DNA from: Mycoemilia scoparia
Lineage: Eukaryota; Kickxellomycota; Kickxellomycetes; Kickxellales; Kickxellaceae
DNA length: 64,000 nucleotides
NCBI GenBank assembly: GCA_027575805.1
Contig: JANBPU010000010.1
Span: 146,907 to 210,906, forward strand
Direction of reading: 5' to 3'
This document shows positions 36,116-49,550 of the stretch, in pieces (position 1 is the first letter of the stretch; the number at the start of each line of letters is the position of its first letter). The position numbers and the translations under genes were made by a program. The notes under the pieces were generated by a model. It was not told where the DNA came from and did not search any database. It saw only the letters and a program-made list of their open reading frames with translations.

Positions 36116-39009
36116 TCATGAGGACTGTAGAATGCGCAAAGCCAGCTCCTCCTGGTCTTGTAGAGTCTCTGGTGCTTCTGCAATCTCGAGCACGCGGGCC
36201 TTCTTGACTGGTCTTTTCTGGTCCTTTCTTGGTTTGGTGCTGGCAGGTGATATGTTTTCATCGCTGCCGCTTCCATAATCATCGCTACCAGATTCTCCAC
36301 CATATCCTCTCTTACGAATGGAATCATGATACTCGATCTCATCCTCAGAACCAGGACCCCCAAGGACGACTACTGGGTCGTCTCTGAAGTCTCCCATTGC
36401 CTCGCGCTCACGCTGCTTCTTCAAAAGCCTCTTTTGACGTCTCCTTTCCTTCTCGACTGCCCTGTCAGCCACATCGGCCTCCTCCATATGGCTCTTGGCC
36501 TCCCGAGTATAGCTTTCAACAAGGTCATTAATCGCACCTTCCTTTCTAAACTCTTTATCATCCTTCAGTTCATATGGCGACTGTGCATTACCGTCATCGT
36601 CAAACACGACCTTTGTGTTGCGTGTGTTTTTGATGATCTTTTCTTTAGCCCTGTTTATCTGCTTCTTTGTCATTAGATGGGCCGGGATGTTTGGAACTAC
36701 CACCGGTAAATTGGTGTCTGGGTTGATTGCAATGACCTTGACTGGGTTTGCTTTTGAGTCGCTGGCTTCAAGGTCATCATCTGCTTCGTCAGAATCGCCT
36801 CCATCCTCTAGATCGTGATTTGCGCGTTTTATGGTCAAGAAATCGCCCTCATCGCCCTCACTATCGGAATGAGCGACTAGGCGCTGATAGTGGTCGGCCA
36901 AAATGCCATCATTCTTACGCTGGAACATACGATCGACCTTCGTCTTCGTCTTTGCTTTTGTTGCTGCTGCCTTTTCAGCGGCTGTGGTATCTTTAGAAGC
37001 ATCGTCGTCATTCGAATCACTTGCGGCGCCATCCTTGCTAGATTCCTGTTGCTCTATTATATTTCTAAGCCCCCATGCCATATTCTTATCAGTCTTCTTC
37101 TTTGCATATTTAATGATCGGTGCACCTGGCAAACCAAGGGCTTCAGCAAAATCCTCAAGAGGAAGATCATCAAACTTGAATACCTCCTTGTCTTTCTGCA
37201 AGTATATGGATCGAACATACGACCGGAATGCCTTTTGCCCTAGGTTTTTCATTTCTGGATCCTGGAAACAGAACAGCTGCAATTGTTTGGCAACCGACAT
37301 TTTTTTGTTGGGCTTGGCATGTATCTGCTCAATGGGGACCTTCTTTTCTTTTAGTTTATCAACGATCTTGAGTTCGCTGGGAAGAAGCAAAAGCAGACCT
37401 TTACCAACAGCGTCGTAGCGTGCAGTCCGACCTACTCTGTGAATATAGGTGTCTGTGTCTTCAGGGCAATCCAGCTGAATCACCCAATCCACAGCAGGAA
37501 AATCAAGTCCACGGGCTGCAATGTCTGTGCAAAAGAGGTAAGATGATGGTGTCTTCATGAACTTTTCAAAAATCTCAATCCTCTTCATCTGCTTCTGCTT
37601 TCCGTGCAAATGAAGAATTGGTACGCCCAATTGCATCTTGGTAAATGTCTCGTATATGAACCGCACCTGCTTACAGCTCGAAACAAACACCAGCGCTTTT
37701 GTTTTCAAGTGCGACTTGATAAACGAGTAGAGCATATCCAGCTTTTGTGGCAGTTCGCACTCCATGTAATGCTGGGATAGGCTTTTTGGCGTACTGTAAT
37801 CAGCCTTTTCGTGGACAGCGACATATTCTGGATCTTTCAAACTCAACCTAGCTAGATCTTTTACCGACTTGGTTTGTGTAGCTGAAAATAGCAATGTTTG
37901 TCTTATATTTGGTAAATTGGCTATGATGGCATTGACATCCTTTTTGAACCCCATATCAAGAATTCTGTCTGCTTCGTCAAGAACTACATGACCAAAATTA
38001 TCGGCATTAGACTTATCATAGGCAAAAAACAAATTATAACAAAAGAATAACCTTTTACCTACCCAAAACTTTTAGATTGCTACAGTCAAACCCAGCTGTC
38101 TGGTCCATATGCTGTAGCAGTCGTCCTGGGGTACAAATCAGAATATTCATACGTGTAAGTCTGACTTGTTCTTCTTCGACATTCTTTCCACCGATGACAA
38201 GTCCCGCTGAAAATGCATGGTTTCTTCCGATCTTACACAATACGTTGAATATTTGAAGTGCCTGGACATAATCAATAGTAGCAGTAGTATAAAACAATCA
38301 ATATTAATATGCAGCCTTTATAAAATCAGATATTATTGCGGAGATGCTGCTGTACTGACCAGTTCTCTAGTTGGCGAAATCACTAGGGCACCAAGACCAT
38401 CAAGTGGAGTCCACTTTTCTCTGTATAATATCTCCAAAACCTTTAGCAAGTATTGGCAATAAACTATTTGTTGGATATTTTGACCTTCCTTTTTTATTCC
38501 GTTTGATATATACTGCCATATTTATATATTGCACTTACAGGGACAAGGAATGCCAGCGTTTTGCCTGATCCAGTTTTTGCTGCACCAAGGACATCTTTCC
38601 TGGCAAGAGCAAGTGGGATTGATTTCTTCTGGATTTCCGTCATCTCAACAAAGTTTGATTTTGCGAGGGCTATAAGCATAAAATCATGCCATCATAATTA
38701 ATACTTTACAGAATTTATGTCTCGACGTTTATTACCCTCAGATATATCTGACTTGCCTTTTTGTGTCTTGGATGACATTGGTAGGTCTTCGAAAAGACTT
38801 GTGCCCTCATTTGATGCCTATTAGGTTTGCATTAGAATATTATCAAGGTTGCAATTCAAACAAAACTCGTTTACATTTGTTTCTGGTTCGTATATTTGAA
38901 TAGCTGCGCTTACTCCTTCAATGGCCCTACTCTCTAGGTCGTTTATATAATCATCCTCCTTCTCTCTTGTCTGCCGTTTCTGTGCCCGGGATAGCTTTTT
39001 GGGTCTCAT
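36116..39009 (-). CDS. DBP4: DEAD-box RNA helicase Dbp4/DDX10
   Basis: Six exons on the minus strand: 39009-38875, 38817-38736, 38669-38539, 38440-38360, 38261-38063 and 37983-36116; product 831 aa. It is a nucleolar helicase of the small-subunit processome that helps release U14 from pre-rRNA. Motif order: Q motif region [16 protein letters not shown], Walker [10 protein letters not shown] (102-110), PTREL, TPGRL, DEAD (212-215), SAT, then ARGLDFP and HRVGRTAR. The Dbp4 hallmark after the helicase core (LLLLLPSE, then [17 protein letters not shown]) is present, followed by an acidic and Lys-rich tail. ATG 39009 gives the basic [12 protein letters not shown] start. Divergent from prohibitin-2. 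Confidence 0.95.
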
Positions 39010-39300
39010 TTTTATAATATGTTTAAGTCTAAAAAAAGTTCGTGAGCTCTCCAGTTTTTTCCTGTCCACTTTTGTGAATCAAAAAAGAAAAGGAACATTG
39101 ATCTGATCCATGAATAGCTGATTTTGAAGCCATGATCAATTATTGTAATGCATTTCTGTTGATGCAACTGACTTACTCGTCAGCAAACAAATTTAGACCT
39201 GTGTCTATCTTGTCTCTTGGATTTAGTCGATTCGTTGTCAACACATAATTAAAAGCTATTAACACAGTCTTGCGTAAACTCGTGTTCGACTAATTTGAAA
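39010..39300. promoter_or_regulatory. Bidirectional promoter region, DBP4 and PHB2
   Basis: 291 bases between divergent start codons. No single motif stands out. Confidence 0.55.
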
Positions 39301-40416
39301 ATGGACAATAAGCAGTGGAACCAGGCTCAGAAGCAAGCCGAGCAAGTATTATCTAAATTTAAAGGAGCCTTTGGGAAGGGTGGAAGATACCCCGGCGGCG
39401 GCGGCCCACCAAAAGGTTCTATCGGGGCTACAACAGCTCTTCTTGGACTTGGTTTGCTTGTATGGGGCGGCTCTCACAGTCTTTTCAATGGTAAATACAT
39501 CTGCTATATTTTGCTTGGCATTCTATCATACGATGATATCTTTATTAATGCGATCTGCTTATATGGCAAATAGTTGATGGTGGTCATCGTGCTATCGTTT
39601 ACTCTCGTGTCTCTGGTGTTAAGTCAACCATTTATGGAGAAGGAACACACTTTAGGATCCCTTGGATAGAAACACCCATCATATACCATGTCCGTGCCAG
39701 ACCTCGCAGCGTTCAGTCTCTTACTGGAACCAAGGACCTTCAAATGGTCAATATCACTTGCCGCGTTCTTTCCAGACCCGATGCCAATAATCTGCACAGT
39801 ATATATCGTAATCTGGGTACTGATTACGACGAGCGTGTTCTTCCTTCCGTTGTTAACGAGGTCCTTAAGAGTGTTGTTGCACGATTCAATGCTTCGCAGC
39901 TTATAACACAGCGTGAAAGCATCAGTCGCTTCATTCGTGAAAGTTTGACCAAGCGTGCTGCCCACTTTAACATCCTTCTTGATGACGTATCGCTTACCCA
40001 CATCACATTCAGCCCTGATTTCACCAGTGCTGTAGAAGCCAAGCAGATTGCTCAGCAAGATGCCCAAAGAGCTGCCTTCACCGTTGATCGTGCACGCCAA
40101 GAGAAGCAGTCGACCATTGTCAGAGCAGAAGGTGAGGCACAATCAGCCGAACTTATTGGTGAAGCCGTCAAGAACCAGCCTGGATACTTGGAGCTCCGAC
40201 GTATCGAGGCAGCCCGTGAAATTGCAAGAACACTTTCAAAGTCCAACAACCGCATGCTCCTTGATTCTGATTCTCTCCTTCTTAATGTTACAGAGAGGTA
40301 AGCAAAATATTTGTTTATTTGATAAATATTACCATTGTTCTTATTATATAATACCCAAAATCCTTCTGTGATTGTTATGTCCGTTTAGACAAGAGAACAG
40401 CACTGGTAAAAAGTAG
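39301..40416 (+). CDS. PHB2: Prohibitin-2
   Basis: Three exons: 39301-39490, 39574-40297 and 40389-40416; product 313 aa, the family length. It forms ring complexes with prohibitin-1 in the mitochondrial inner membrane and holds m-AAA protease and respiratory assembly intermediates. There is a Gly-rich N terminus, a membrane anchor (TTALLGLGLLVWGG), then the SPFH domain with HRAIVYSRVSGVK, PIIYHVRARPR, LPSVVNEVLKSVVARFNASQ and TQRESISRFIRESL. The coiled coil with AVEAKQIAQQDAQRA and GEAQSAELIG follows. The last exon is only 28 bases and encodes QENSTGKK-stop. Confidence 0.97.
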
Positions 40417-40756
40417 ACAAACACATAAGCCACTTCTCGCACAATGCTCATATTATATATATTCTGGCATGTTTGATATGAATCTTCTCCAGCTCACAAA
40501 ATCCAGGTTGTATAAATAAAATCTTTAAACAAATCTGTATCAACAAAGAGCATTGCCTGCTCAGGAATTAGAATGCTTATGAGAAAAGGATGTATGCTAT
40601 ATATTCTCAGAATGCTAGCATTGCAATTTTCAGTACTGTGACCCGGCTCTATACCCTATTTCACCTAAAAGCAACTGGATGCGAGGATATGAATTCCGAC
40701 CTTCTTTCTGCACCTTTCAACATCAAAATATCCTTGTATCTTAGAATTATTGAAAA
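40417..40756. other. Intergenic region after PHB2
   Basis: No gene seen; 3' UTR of PHB2 and the promoter of the following small gene are expected here. Confidence 0.7.
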
Positions 40757-41478
40757 ATGAATTGCTGGGAGCTACAAAGTTACTCTAAACAGATAGTATA
40801 CACATCCTCTTTAAATGATTCCCCCGTTTCCTCAAGAGATGGTGTAGTCCTGGAACACTATAATGGCTGCCTATATTTAGTCAAGTACATAACATGCCAT
40901 TCCACTCAAAGTGGAATCGCACGGTGTTCTAGCCTGCGTGACAATGGCCCACGAATAGTTTTTGTAAGCTGTCCTTTTTACCATATTGCCAATTTATTGT
41001 TATAATAGTAAACATGTAGGTCTACATTATATAATAGCCATATTTGGAAATGTAGGAAAGAATCCAGTTGCCAGAAACCAGGGCAGGTAATAAAAGGAAG
41101 CTGGAATTTTGCTCCCTGACAGATTCCATATTGATCATTTCTTTTGAAGTGACCATGGCTAGCCAGATCAAACTACAGCTACAATTTCGCTCTCAATTTG
41201 ACAAGGACCACTTTGAGAGTTTCTTGAATAGCACATATTCGCATTTGCTAGAAAGCTTAGCATCTGATTCTACTACAATAGCTCACACTTTGTCTTCAAC
41301 ATCTGAATGCTTCAGTCAAACCCCACTTTCTCAAGCTCAAACAGATATCAGCCCTAGCTTTGAAGAGACACTTAACGAAAACCTATCATCGCCACAGACA
41401 CACGAAGAGGATGATCCCGAGACACTTGAAATGAAGATACAATATCTTTTACTTATGGCCATTGATGCGCAATCATAG
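40757..41478 (+). CDS. Small unrecognised protein, possibly Rec114-like
   Basis: Two exons, 40757-40963 and 41056-41478, phase 0, donor GTAAGC and acceptor TGTAG; product 209 aa. Removing the intron joins two long frames cleanly, which supports a real gene. I cannot assign it firmly. The start (WELQSYSKQIVYTSS), a middle beta-rich part with CSLTDSILIISFEV and IKLQLQFRSQFDKDHFESFL, and a short helical C terminus after an acidic Ser-rich linker resemble the layout of Rec114/Rec7, a PH-fold meiotic factor that supports Spo11 break formation and binds Mei4. This is inferred from pattern only. Other small PH-like proteins are possible. Confidence 0.55.
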
Positions 41479-41884
41479 CTGGCTTTCTTTTTTAGGAATA
41501 AATAATATGGTTGACTTATTGCCACTTCAAAGACTTTATAGTAATAAATCAAGGCCAAATACAACACTAAAAGAGGTTATCATTTCCTAATAATATCAAA
41601 AATAAATACACTGGTAGAATATCAACGATGTCAGCCAAACTATTATCGTTGATGTTTCAAGCCAATAAATATCCAATCCTTAATAGAAGATATTCTAATT
41701 AATAATAAGGGGGCATCAAAGAGTCCATGTTTTTCAATTTCAGGTCTAACTAGGCGCGAATGTGGACAATATTTAAACAAAGTTTATAGCTGCCCTATCT
41801 TTCATGCATATAGCTTAACCATGTATTAAACCGGTTGTCTTTGAAGCAAATATGGTGGATTCTCATTTGGGGTCAAATGTATAA

Positions 41885-41963
41885 TAGGCAAGAATGGTTC
41901 CTCAAATTTTAGCCCGACTATTGACCATTTTATATGCAATTCCTAGAGAACCATCCTTGCCTA
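41885..41963. repeat. 79-base perfect-ended hairpin element
   Basis: Left arm TAGGCAAGAATGGTTC and right arm GAACCATCCTTGCCTA are inverted repeats with one mismatch in 16. The ends are TA on both sides, so this may be a second tiny mariner-type MITE family with TA duplication. Only one copy is seen in this window. Confidence 0.55.
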
Positions 41964-41986
41964 AGGCCATATAAAACCTAACAATA

Positions 41987-42082
41987 TGGGGGATAATTTT
42001 TGAAGGGTTAGTCACTCATTTGGTCGTGATTGGCCCTATAATCATTGGCCACCAAAAGGTACACTTCAAAAATTATCATCCA
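41987..42082. mobile_element. MITE-like element, copy 2
   Basis: 96 bases, TGGGGGATAATTTTTGAAGG at the left and CTTCAAAAATTATCATCCA at the right, flanked by TA at 41985-41986 and 42083-42084. The core CATTTGGTCGTGATTGG and CCCTATAATCATTGGCCACC corresponds to copy 1 at 24943-25056. An internal deletion relative to copy 1 removes the left subterminal part. Confidence 0.75.
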
Positions 42083-42472
42083 TATTGCAACTCTAATATT
42101 ACAATAAAATGCCTTAAAGGCTAAGCAGCACAGAAAGACATTGAATGTTAATCTAGAGCCCTTTCTGTTGATGCCAATGCTCCAGAAATCTCAATATTAG
42201 GCCACCTTTTTAGAGTCCCCTTTTTATGTACCAGCTACTGGTTTGACACGACCAGCCTTTGCCACACAGCAGTCCAACAGCCACTGATCTCAATCACACA
42301 ATTCTTTTACAACCTGAACGCTCATTCGATGGTACTATAAAAGTCGAATACCGTCCCACAAATTTTCGTGAGTTAGTGCTTTGATTCCTTCTTGTCTAGT
42401 CCCCACAGTTACCCTTTGGATTTTTTCGTTGTTCGGCTGGTTACAAACTTTATCTGTCTCTCTTCTGCTATC

Positions 42473-44603
42473 ATGAGTATCCAAACCCAATTTGCCTGTA
42501 AGTGACATTGCTCTCTATTTCCTAACGAATACGTACATATATTTTGCCAGTGAGCATGGAATTTCCACCATATTTCCAAGAGGTCTAACTTTCTTTTCTC
42601 ATTTGCTTGTCTAGATCGCTCATCCTCTGAACTAGAGGTGTGGAATGCACCACCTAATGCTGGCTTGTGTGAAAACTTTAAAAAGTAGGCCACTGCTTTC
42701 CTAGTTGAATTTGACCATTTACTCCAAAAAGCAACTAACAAATATTAAAATATTTATTTATTTATTCGCAGACATACCACCAGTGTGAAATCTATCAAGT
42801 ACACACCAAGCGGAGACCTTTTTGCATGTATACATGCTGACAGGTAAGGCGGTGCTCCTATACCACAATACATGCTCGCATGTGTGCATTCCGCTTAATG
42901 CTAATGTGTCTAACCTTTGAATGCCTTTTACTAAATATTATAAAGCATTCAAATTTACAAAACGAGCAACTATGAGCTCACGGCCTCTATCGAGCGCAGT
43001 GGCATTGTAGACACAAAGTTCTCTCCTATGGGAACATATTTGATGACTTGGGAGCGGTTTGGTAAGCATTCATATAATATCATCAACTGTATTGTTATGT
43101 TTGGATTAATAGAGTGGACAATATTAAACATTTGTACTACAATACTTGCTATTTATAGTGAAAAGCGAGGGAGACTCGGTCCACAGGAATTTGTGTGTTT
43201 GGACGGCATTGACTGGAGAGCTCGTAGCCTCATATACTCAAAAGGCACAAAGCAATTGCTTTCTACAGTGGACCCACGATGAGAGCCATTGCGCCAAGAT
43301 GGTCAATAATGAGGTCCACTTTTACAAGGCACCAGGATTTGGAGATAAGGTGGCTATGAAGCTTGTTATGGCTGGTGCTTCATACTTTAGCATCTCTCCT
43401 GGCAGATCTCCTGCGGTTGGCGTATTTGTTCCTGAGAAGAATGGAGCTCCTGCTCGCGTAGCGATATTTTATCTTGGAAGCTTCAAGATACCAGTGGCAA
43501 ACAAGACCTTCTACAGAGCGGACCGGGTTGAAATGGTCTGGAACAAATTGGGTACAAGCATGATCCTAATAACCCATACCGATGTTGACAAAACTAACAA
43601 GAGTTATTACGGAGAAAGCCGCATGTACTTTTTGGCCACCTCCGGAAACTTTGACTGCGCAATTTCTCTTAAAAAAGACGGTCCAATTCATGATGTTGAA
43701 TGGAACCCCGCTGAAAAGGAGTTTGCTGTAGTATATGGCTACATGCCACCCCGGACCTCATTGTTCGATCACCGCGGAAAAGAAATCTTTGACTTTGGCG
43801 AAGCACATCGAAACTATGCCTCATTCAATCCTCATGGTAGAGTCTTGCTAATTGGAGGCTTTGGAAATCTTTCTGGAGATGTTGATCTGTGGGAAAGAAA
43901 GACTCTAAAAAAGATTGCTACCTTTAACGAAAATGGTGCTTCGATCTGTGAGTGGTCTCCTGACGGCCGCTATATCCTTGCTGCTACGCTTTCTCCTCGT
44001 CTTCGTGTTGATAACGGCATCCGTGTCTGGCACTACTCGGGAGAGCTCGTTTATAAAAAGGAGATCAATGAGCTTTTCCAGGTTCAATGGCGCCCTGAAA
44101 CAGTAGAAAAGTTCCCTCAGCGCGCTTCTTTGAGTCCTGCACCAAAACATCTAGTCATCGAGAGCAAGCCACTAAAGCCTGTCGCCGAAGTTAAATCTAG
44201 CTACGTTCCACCGCACTTGCGAAACGTTGCTGGTAAAAACCCTGGTGCTGGCGCATCTGCGGTCCCAGGATCTAATCCACAACCAGAAAAGAAATCAGGG
44301 GCAAAGCGCAACAGGAAGAAGTCAAAGAAGCCAAAAGAAAAGGAGGGTGACGATAATTCTGACGCACAGCCCCCAGCCCCAGCAAATGGAAATGGACCCT
44401 CCTCTTCTCCCGCACCATCAGAGCAGTCTTCTGTTGTTGATGTTTCTAAGCGTCTGCGTAACTTGGAAAAGAAGTTGACACAGATCCGTGGGCTAAAGAA
44501 AAAGAAGGATTCAGGAGTCGAGCTGGATGCAGCACAAGAAAAGAAGCTAGCAAATGAGGGTGACATTCTCAAAGAGATCAAGGAGCTTTCTCAGAAAAAG
44601 TAG
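42473..44603 (+). CDS. EIF2A: Eukaryotic translation initiation factor 2A
   Basis: Five exons: 42473-42497, 42615-42684, 42772-42843, 42946-43061 and 43159-44603; product 575 aa (human 585). It is a WD-repeat beta-propeller factor that can bring initiator tRNA to the 40S subunit at special start sites. Matches to the family are close: NVNNEVHF-like KMVNNEVHFYKAPGFG, YFSISPGRSP, TDVDKTNKSYYGES, VYGYMPPR, FNPHGRVLLIGGFGNLSGD, EWSPDGRYILAATLSPRLRV and VWHYSGEL. The C-terminal part is Lys/Pro-rich and ends in a coiled coil (KRLRNLEKKLTQIRGLKKKK). The first exon has only 25 bases; its ATG and the following Tyr codon are fixed by frame. Confidence 0.96.
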
Positions 44604-44961
44604 TCCTAATATAAAATAAATTGAGCTTAGATTTGATGCACACTATCCCTGTCAAGAACCAATTTGTGATTATTCCAAACATGATGACTCTGGGGCCACT
44701 CTATTAGCCTGAAATCATAGCACTATGACATACTAATTTGTCTATAAATGTTTTTATGTTAAATAAACGTGTTTGATACACTTTCTACCCAACATTTGGT
44801 CGATTCTATAGTCATTGCACACAACTTATTTGTCTATTGGTGAAAGCACCAAACCGATCTCGCCAAAAAGAAATGTTCAATTTGGATAACAAATTTATTT
44901 ATTCATCCATTCTAGTGGTTACAAATCACGACCAGTAAATATGTGTTCTAATAAGCAAAAT
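44604..44961. other. Convergent 3' region between eIF2A and NDUFS4
   Basis: No gene; AATAAA-like signals near 44617 and 44762 may serve polyadenylation. Confidence 0.65.
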
Positions 44962-45754
44962 TTATTTGGTTTGGATCCAGCGCAGTTTTTCTGGGTTGTA
45001 TAGGAAGTTGGCCTTATATTCCTTCTTTCTGAATTTAGGTGTCTTTGGCTCTTGAACGTAGTAGTTCCACCCTATTTAATACAAAAATATTGATAAAAGT
45101 ATGAAACGCTATTCTTGTTTTTGGTTGAGATATAAAACATTGATTTTGCTGTTATCTTACCTTGCTTTTCAGCAAATCTGATGGCCGCATCCTTGCTAGT
45201 GAACTTGAGACGTACACTCTGCATTGGATCCGCACTAGTATAAAGTTGGACAATGATATTAGAGCCATGTTTTAATGTTAGCTGATGGTCTACGAAATAG
45301 CGCATGCAAAAACTGCCTACCTGCTAGCCCATCCTATAAGTTGATTCTCCCAGCGATCGGCCATTTCTAGGCTGTCAAAATCAATCTTCCAGAAGCGAGT
45401 CTGGTCCTTGCCAGATGTCATGGCGTTTCTTGTGGGACGGTAAATGCGGACAAGTCTTTCATGAAGGCTCTCTAGATAACCAAGGAAAAATAAAATTAGC
45501 TGTCATTGCATCTCAGCACAGAAAATAGTATTACTAGCTCATGCTTAACCCTTACCGGGAGCACCGGAAGTAGTGTGAGCAGGGAGGTCGCTGCCTTCAA
45601 TGTGTTTTGGGACAGGTGTTTGGACATTATCGGTCTTTACGGCTGCAGCATTTAAATCGCCGGTCTTTGATTCGGTTGAAATGAGGCGAGCGGCTATGAC
45701 AGGCCAAAGCAACTGGCGGGAGATTTGCAAATTGGCTGTTCTTAGAGCAAACAT
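44962..45754 (-). CDS. NDUFS4: NADH:ubiquinone oxidoreductase 18-kDa subunit (complex I)
   Basis: Four exons on the minus strand: 45754-45556, 45471-45321, 45234-45161 and 45071-44962; product 177 aa. It is an accessory subunit at the junction of the N and Q modules of complex I on the matrix side. An Arg-rich mitochondrial presequence (MFALRTANLQISRQ) precedes the ETC_CI_21 domain: ERLVRIYRPTRNAMTSG, RFWKIDFDSLEMADRWENQL, GWASSADPM, LKFTSKDAAIRFAEKQGW, ending with YKANFLYNPEKLRW. Its presence shows that the organism has complex I, unlike budding yeast. Divergent from KGD4. Confidence 0.96.
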
Positions 45755-46092
45755 TTACACAATTCAAATCAGTAGGTAAAAATTGAATGTTGTAAATTGT
45801 TGGATTAGAAAAGTAGCAATGGCTGATAATGATCAGGGGTTATCTTGCCGTATTTACACTAATAAATTGGTTGTATCGCTGTGATTATGGGCTTATTGAA
45901 ACAGTTTTGGACCAAAACTGATTTAATGTTGACACTTATGGGGGAAATTCACTTAGAACGATTACCATTTGGCACTGTGATATATTTTTGGTAGAAACCA
46001 TGTCAAACACATAAGCAAAAGCACGTCACTTCGCTTTTAGCTAGAACTCTACTTTTCTTGTTTTTACATTTCACACACCAACAAGTATCAAA
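45755..46092. promoter_or_regulatory. Bidirectional promoter region, NDUFS4 and KGD4
   Basis: 338 bases between divergent mitochondrial genes; a shared respiratory regulation is plausible but no motif proves it. Confidence 0.5.
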
Positions 46093-46546
46093 ATGTTTCC
46101 CACAAGAGTTGTTAGAGCAGCACAAATTAAATGGCATAAGCATGTTCCCCTGATTAAATTCATTGGTCCCAGAAAAAAGCTATGGGCAAAATATGCTGCT
46201 GAGGACAAAGCCAAGGGTCAAGATAACCAGCTTCAAACTAACAGCACCCCCTCGTCAAGCTCTGCTCAAGCTTCTGCCGCACCAGCAATCGAGTTTTGGG
46301 AACTTCCTAGCCGCTACCGCTCTCCACAGTTAAGTGAGACTGAAATCGAAGCCATTGAAGCAAGTATACACGTTTATTAACAACTTTTGAGCCACCTCTA
46401 TAATATATTCCGGTCATGTATGTATGTATACTAACGATATGCTATCCTTATAATTGTTCATGCGGTTTATTGTGTTGAAACTCGCTCATATTCCTCTAAA
46501 TATTAAAATATGAATCGAATAGTCCGGTGGTGCATCAATGTACTAA
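46093..46546 (+). CDS. KGD4: Alpha-ketoglutarate dehydrogenase adaptor subunit (Kgd4/Ymr31/MRPS36)
   Basis: Two exons, 46093-46359 and 46523-46546; product 96 aa. The family tethers the E3 enzyme to the 2-oxoglutarate dehydrogenase core. The start is a basic presequence (MFPTRVVRAAQIKWHKH), then PLIKFIGPRKKL, as in Ymr31 PMIKFVGTR. A low-complexity linker leads to FWELPSRYR and the C-terminal SETEIEAIE. The continuous frame would run to a stop at 46380 with an atypical ending, but a GC donor (GCAAGT at 46360) and an acceptor at 46522 splice in a 24-base exon encoding SGGASMY, which restores the family ending (ESINSGGAW in yeast). The last exon would be missed by a simple frame search. Converges with LPD1. 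Confidence 0.88.
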
Positions 46547-46912
46547 CATCTTAGATAAATTTATAAAGTTTTTCAAAATAAAAAATGATTTAATTCGCTT
46601 TATTTTATGTATAAAAGTTAGTTAGTATTACGAGTTGTGCAAGTTTACACCGATTATGCTGAAGATGTTCAAATGGTGACATTGGTTTAGTGATTCTTTT
46701 AGCTTTGAATCTTGATAAACATTTGAAAATTGCTATTTTTACGCATTAAAATCTACACCTAACAATGCTACTGATATCAGCTCCAAATGCTTTCATTACG
46801 TGATGTAATTAATATTTGTTTTATAATCATATACTTGTTCTAGAGATGTTGAAAAGCAACCAGAGGGTTTATTGTAGACATTTAAGCGAAATAGAAAGAA
46901 ATATGAATGGTT
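46547..46912. other. Convergent 3' region between KGD4 and LPD1
   Basis: AT-rich, no gene seen. Confidence 0.7.
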
Positions 46913-48844
<1,932 letters not shown>

Positions 48845-49550
48845 ATTTAATCTACAAAGTATATGTTTATGGAAGGAAAGAGAAGAGATATCTAAGAGCA
48901 CAAAAGGGCAAAATGCCAGAGCAATGAACTTTATCTATCCGCAAGATTTAGCTGTTAAAAGTGATTTCGTTTACATCAAGCTATAAGCGAGACTGTGATT
49001 TGATAAGGCTTGATTGGCACGACCCATAGAAGAGGTGCGGACTTTACAGGTAGACGAGTTGCTAGATTTGGCCTGTGCGCCAATTTTTGGGAGGGAGTTT
49101 GGATTAGAATTACCGCGGTTAAGTTTAAAACACCCTTGTTCTCTGGCGAGCTTGGGTTTGCTATAAGCAAGCGATAAGTGGCTTATAAACTTGCCTATTA
49201 GCTAAGGAACTTATAATGAGCTCCCTATTATGATAGAACTTTAGAGCACATACCAAAGTGACTGCACATTTGGATCAGAGTACCCAGCATAATAAATAGA
49301 TGTGTTTTCACCAATGATCACGAATAAATATAAAACATGTGGGCTCTCCACTATAAATGATACATCCGCATATGGCTAGGAGGCTTATAGAAACCTTTTG
49401 AGGCTCTTTTACGTCTATTATGAAATAAAATGAAATCGGATCGTATATTTAAAATCTAAGTCAATTGTAGACAAGAGGGCTGACAACATTATTGTGGGCA
49501 TGATAATGAAAACTAGGCAAAGCACCAAAGCAGTTGCTCGGTCAATGTGC
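48845..49550. other. Promoter side of LPD1 and 3' side of SEC12
   Basis: About 700 bases without a gene I can support. Confidence 0.65.

Larger units (their letters stand above)
41479..42472. other. Intergenic region with two inverted-repeat elements
   Basis: No gene. It contains the 79-base hairpin element at 41885-41963 and MITE copy 2 at 41987-42082. The end should hold the eIF2A promoter. Confidence 0.7.
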
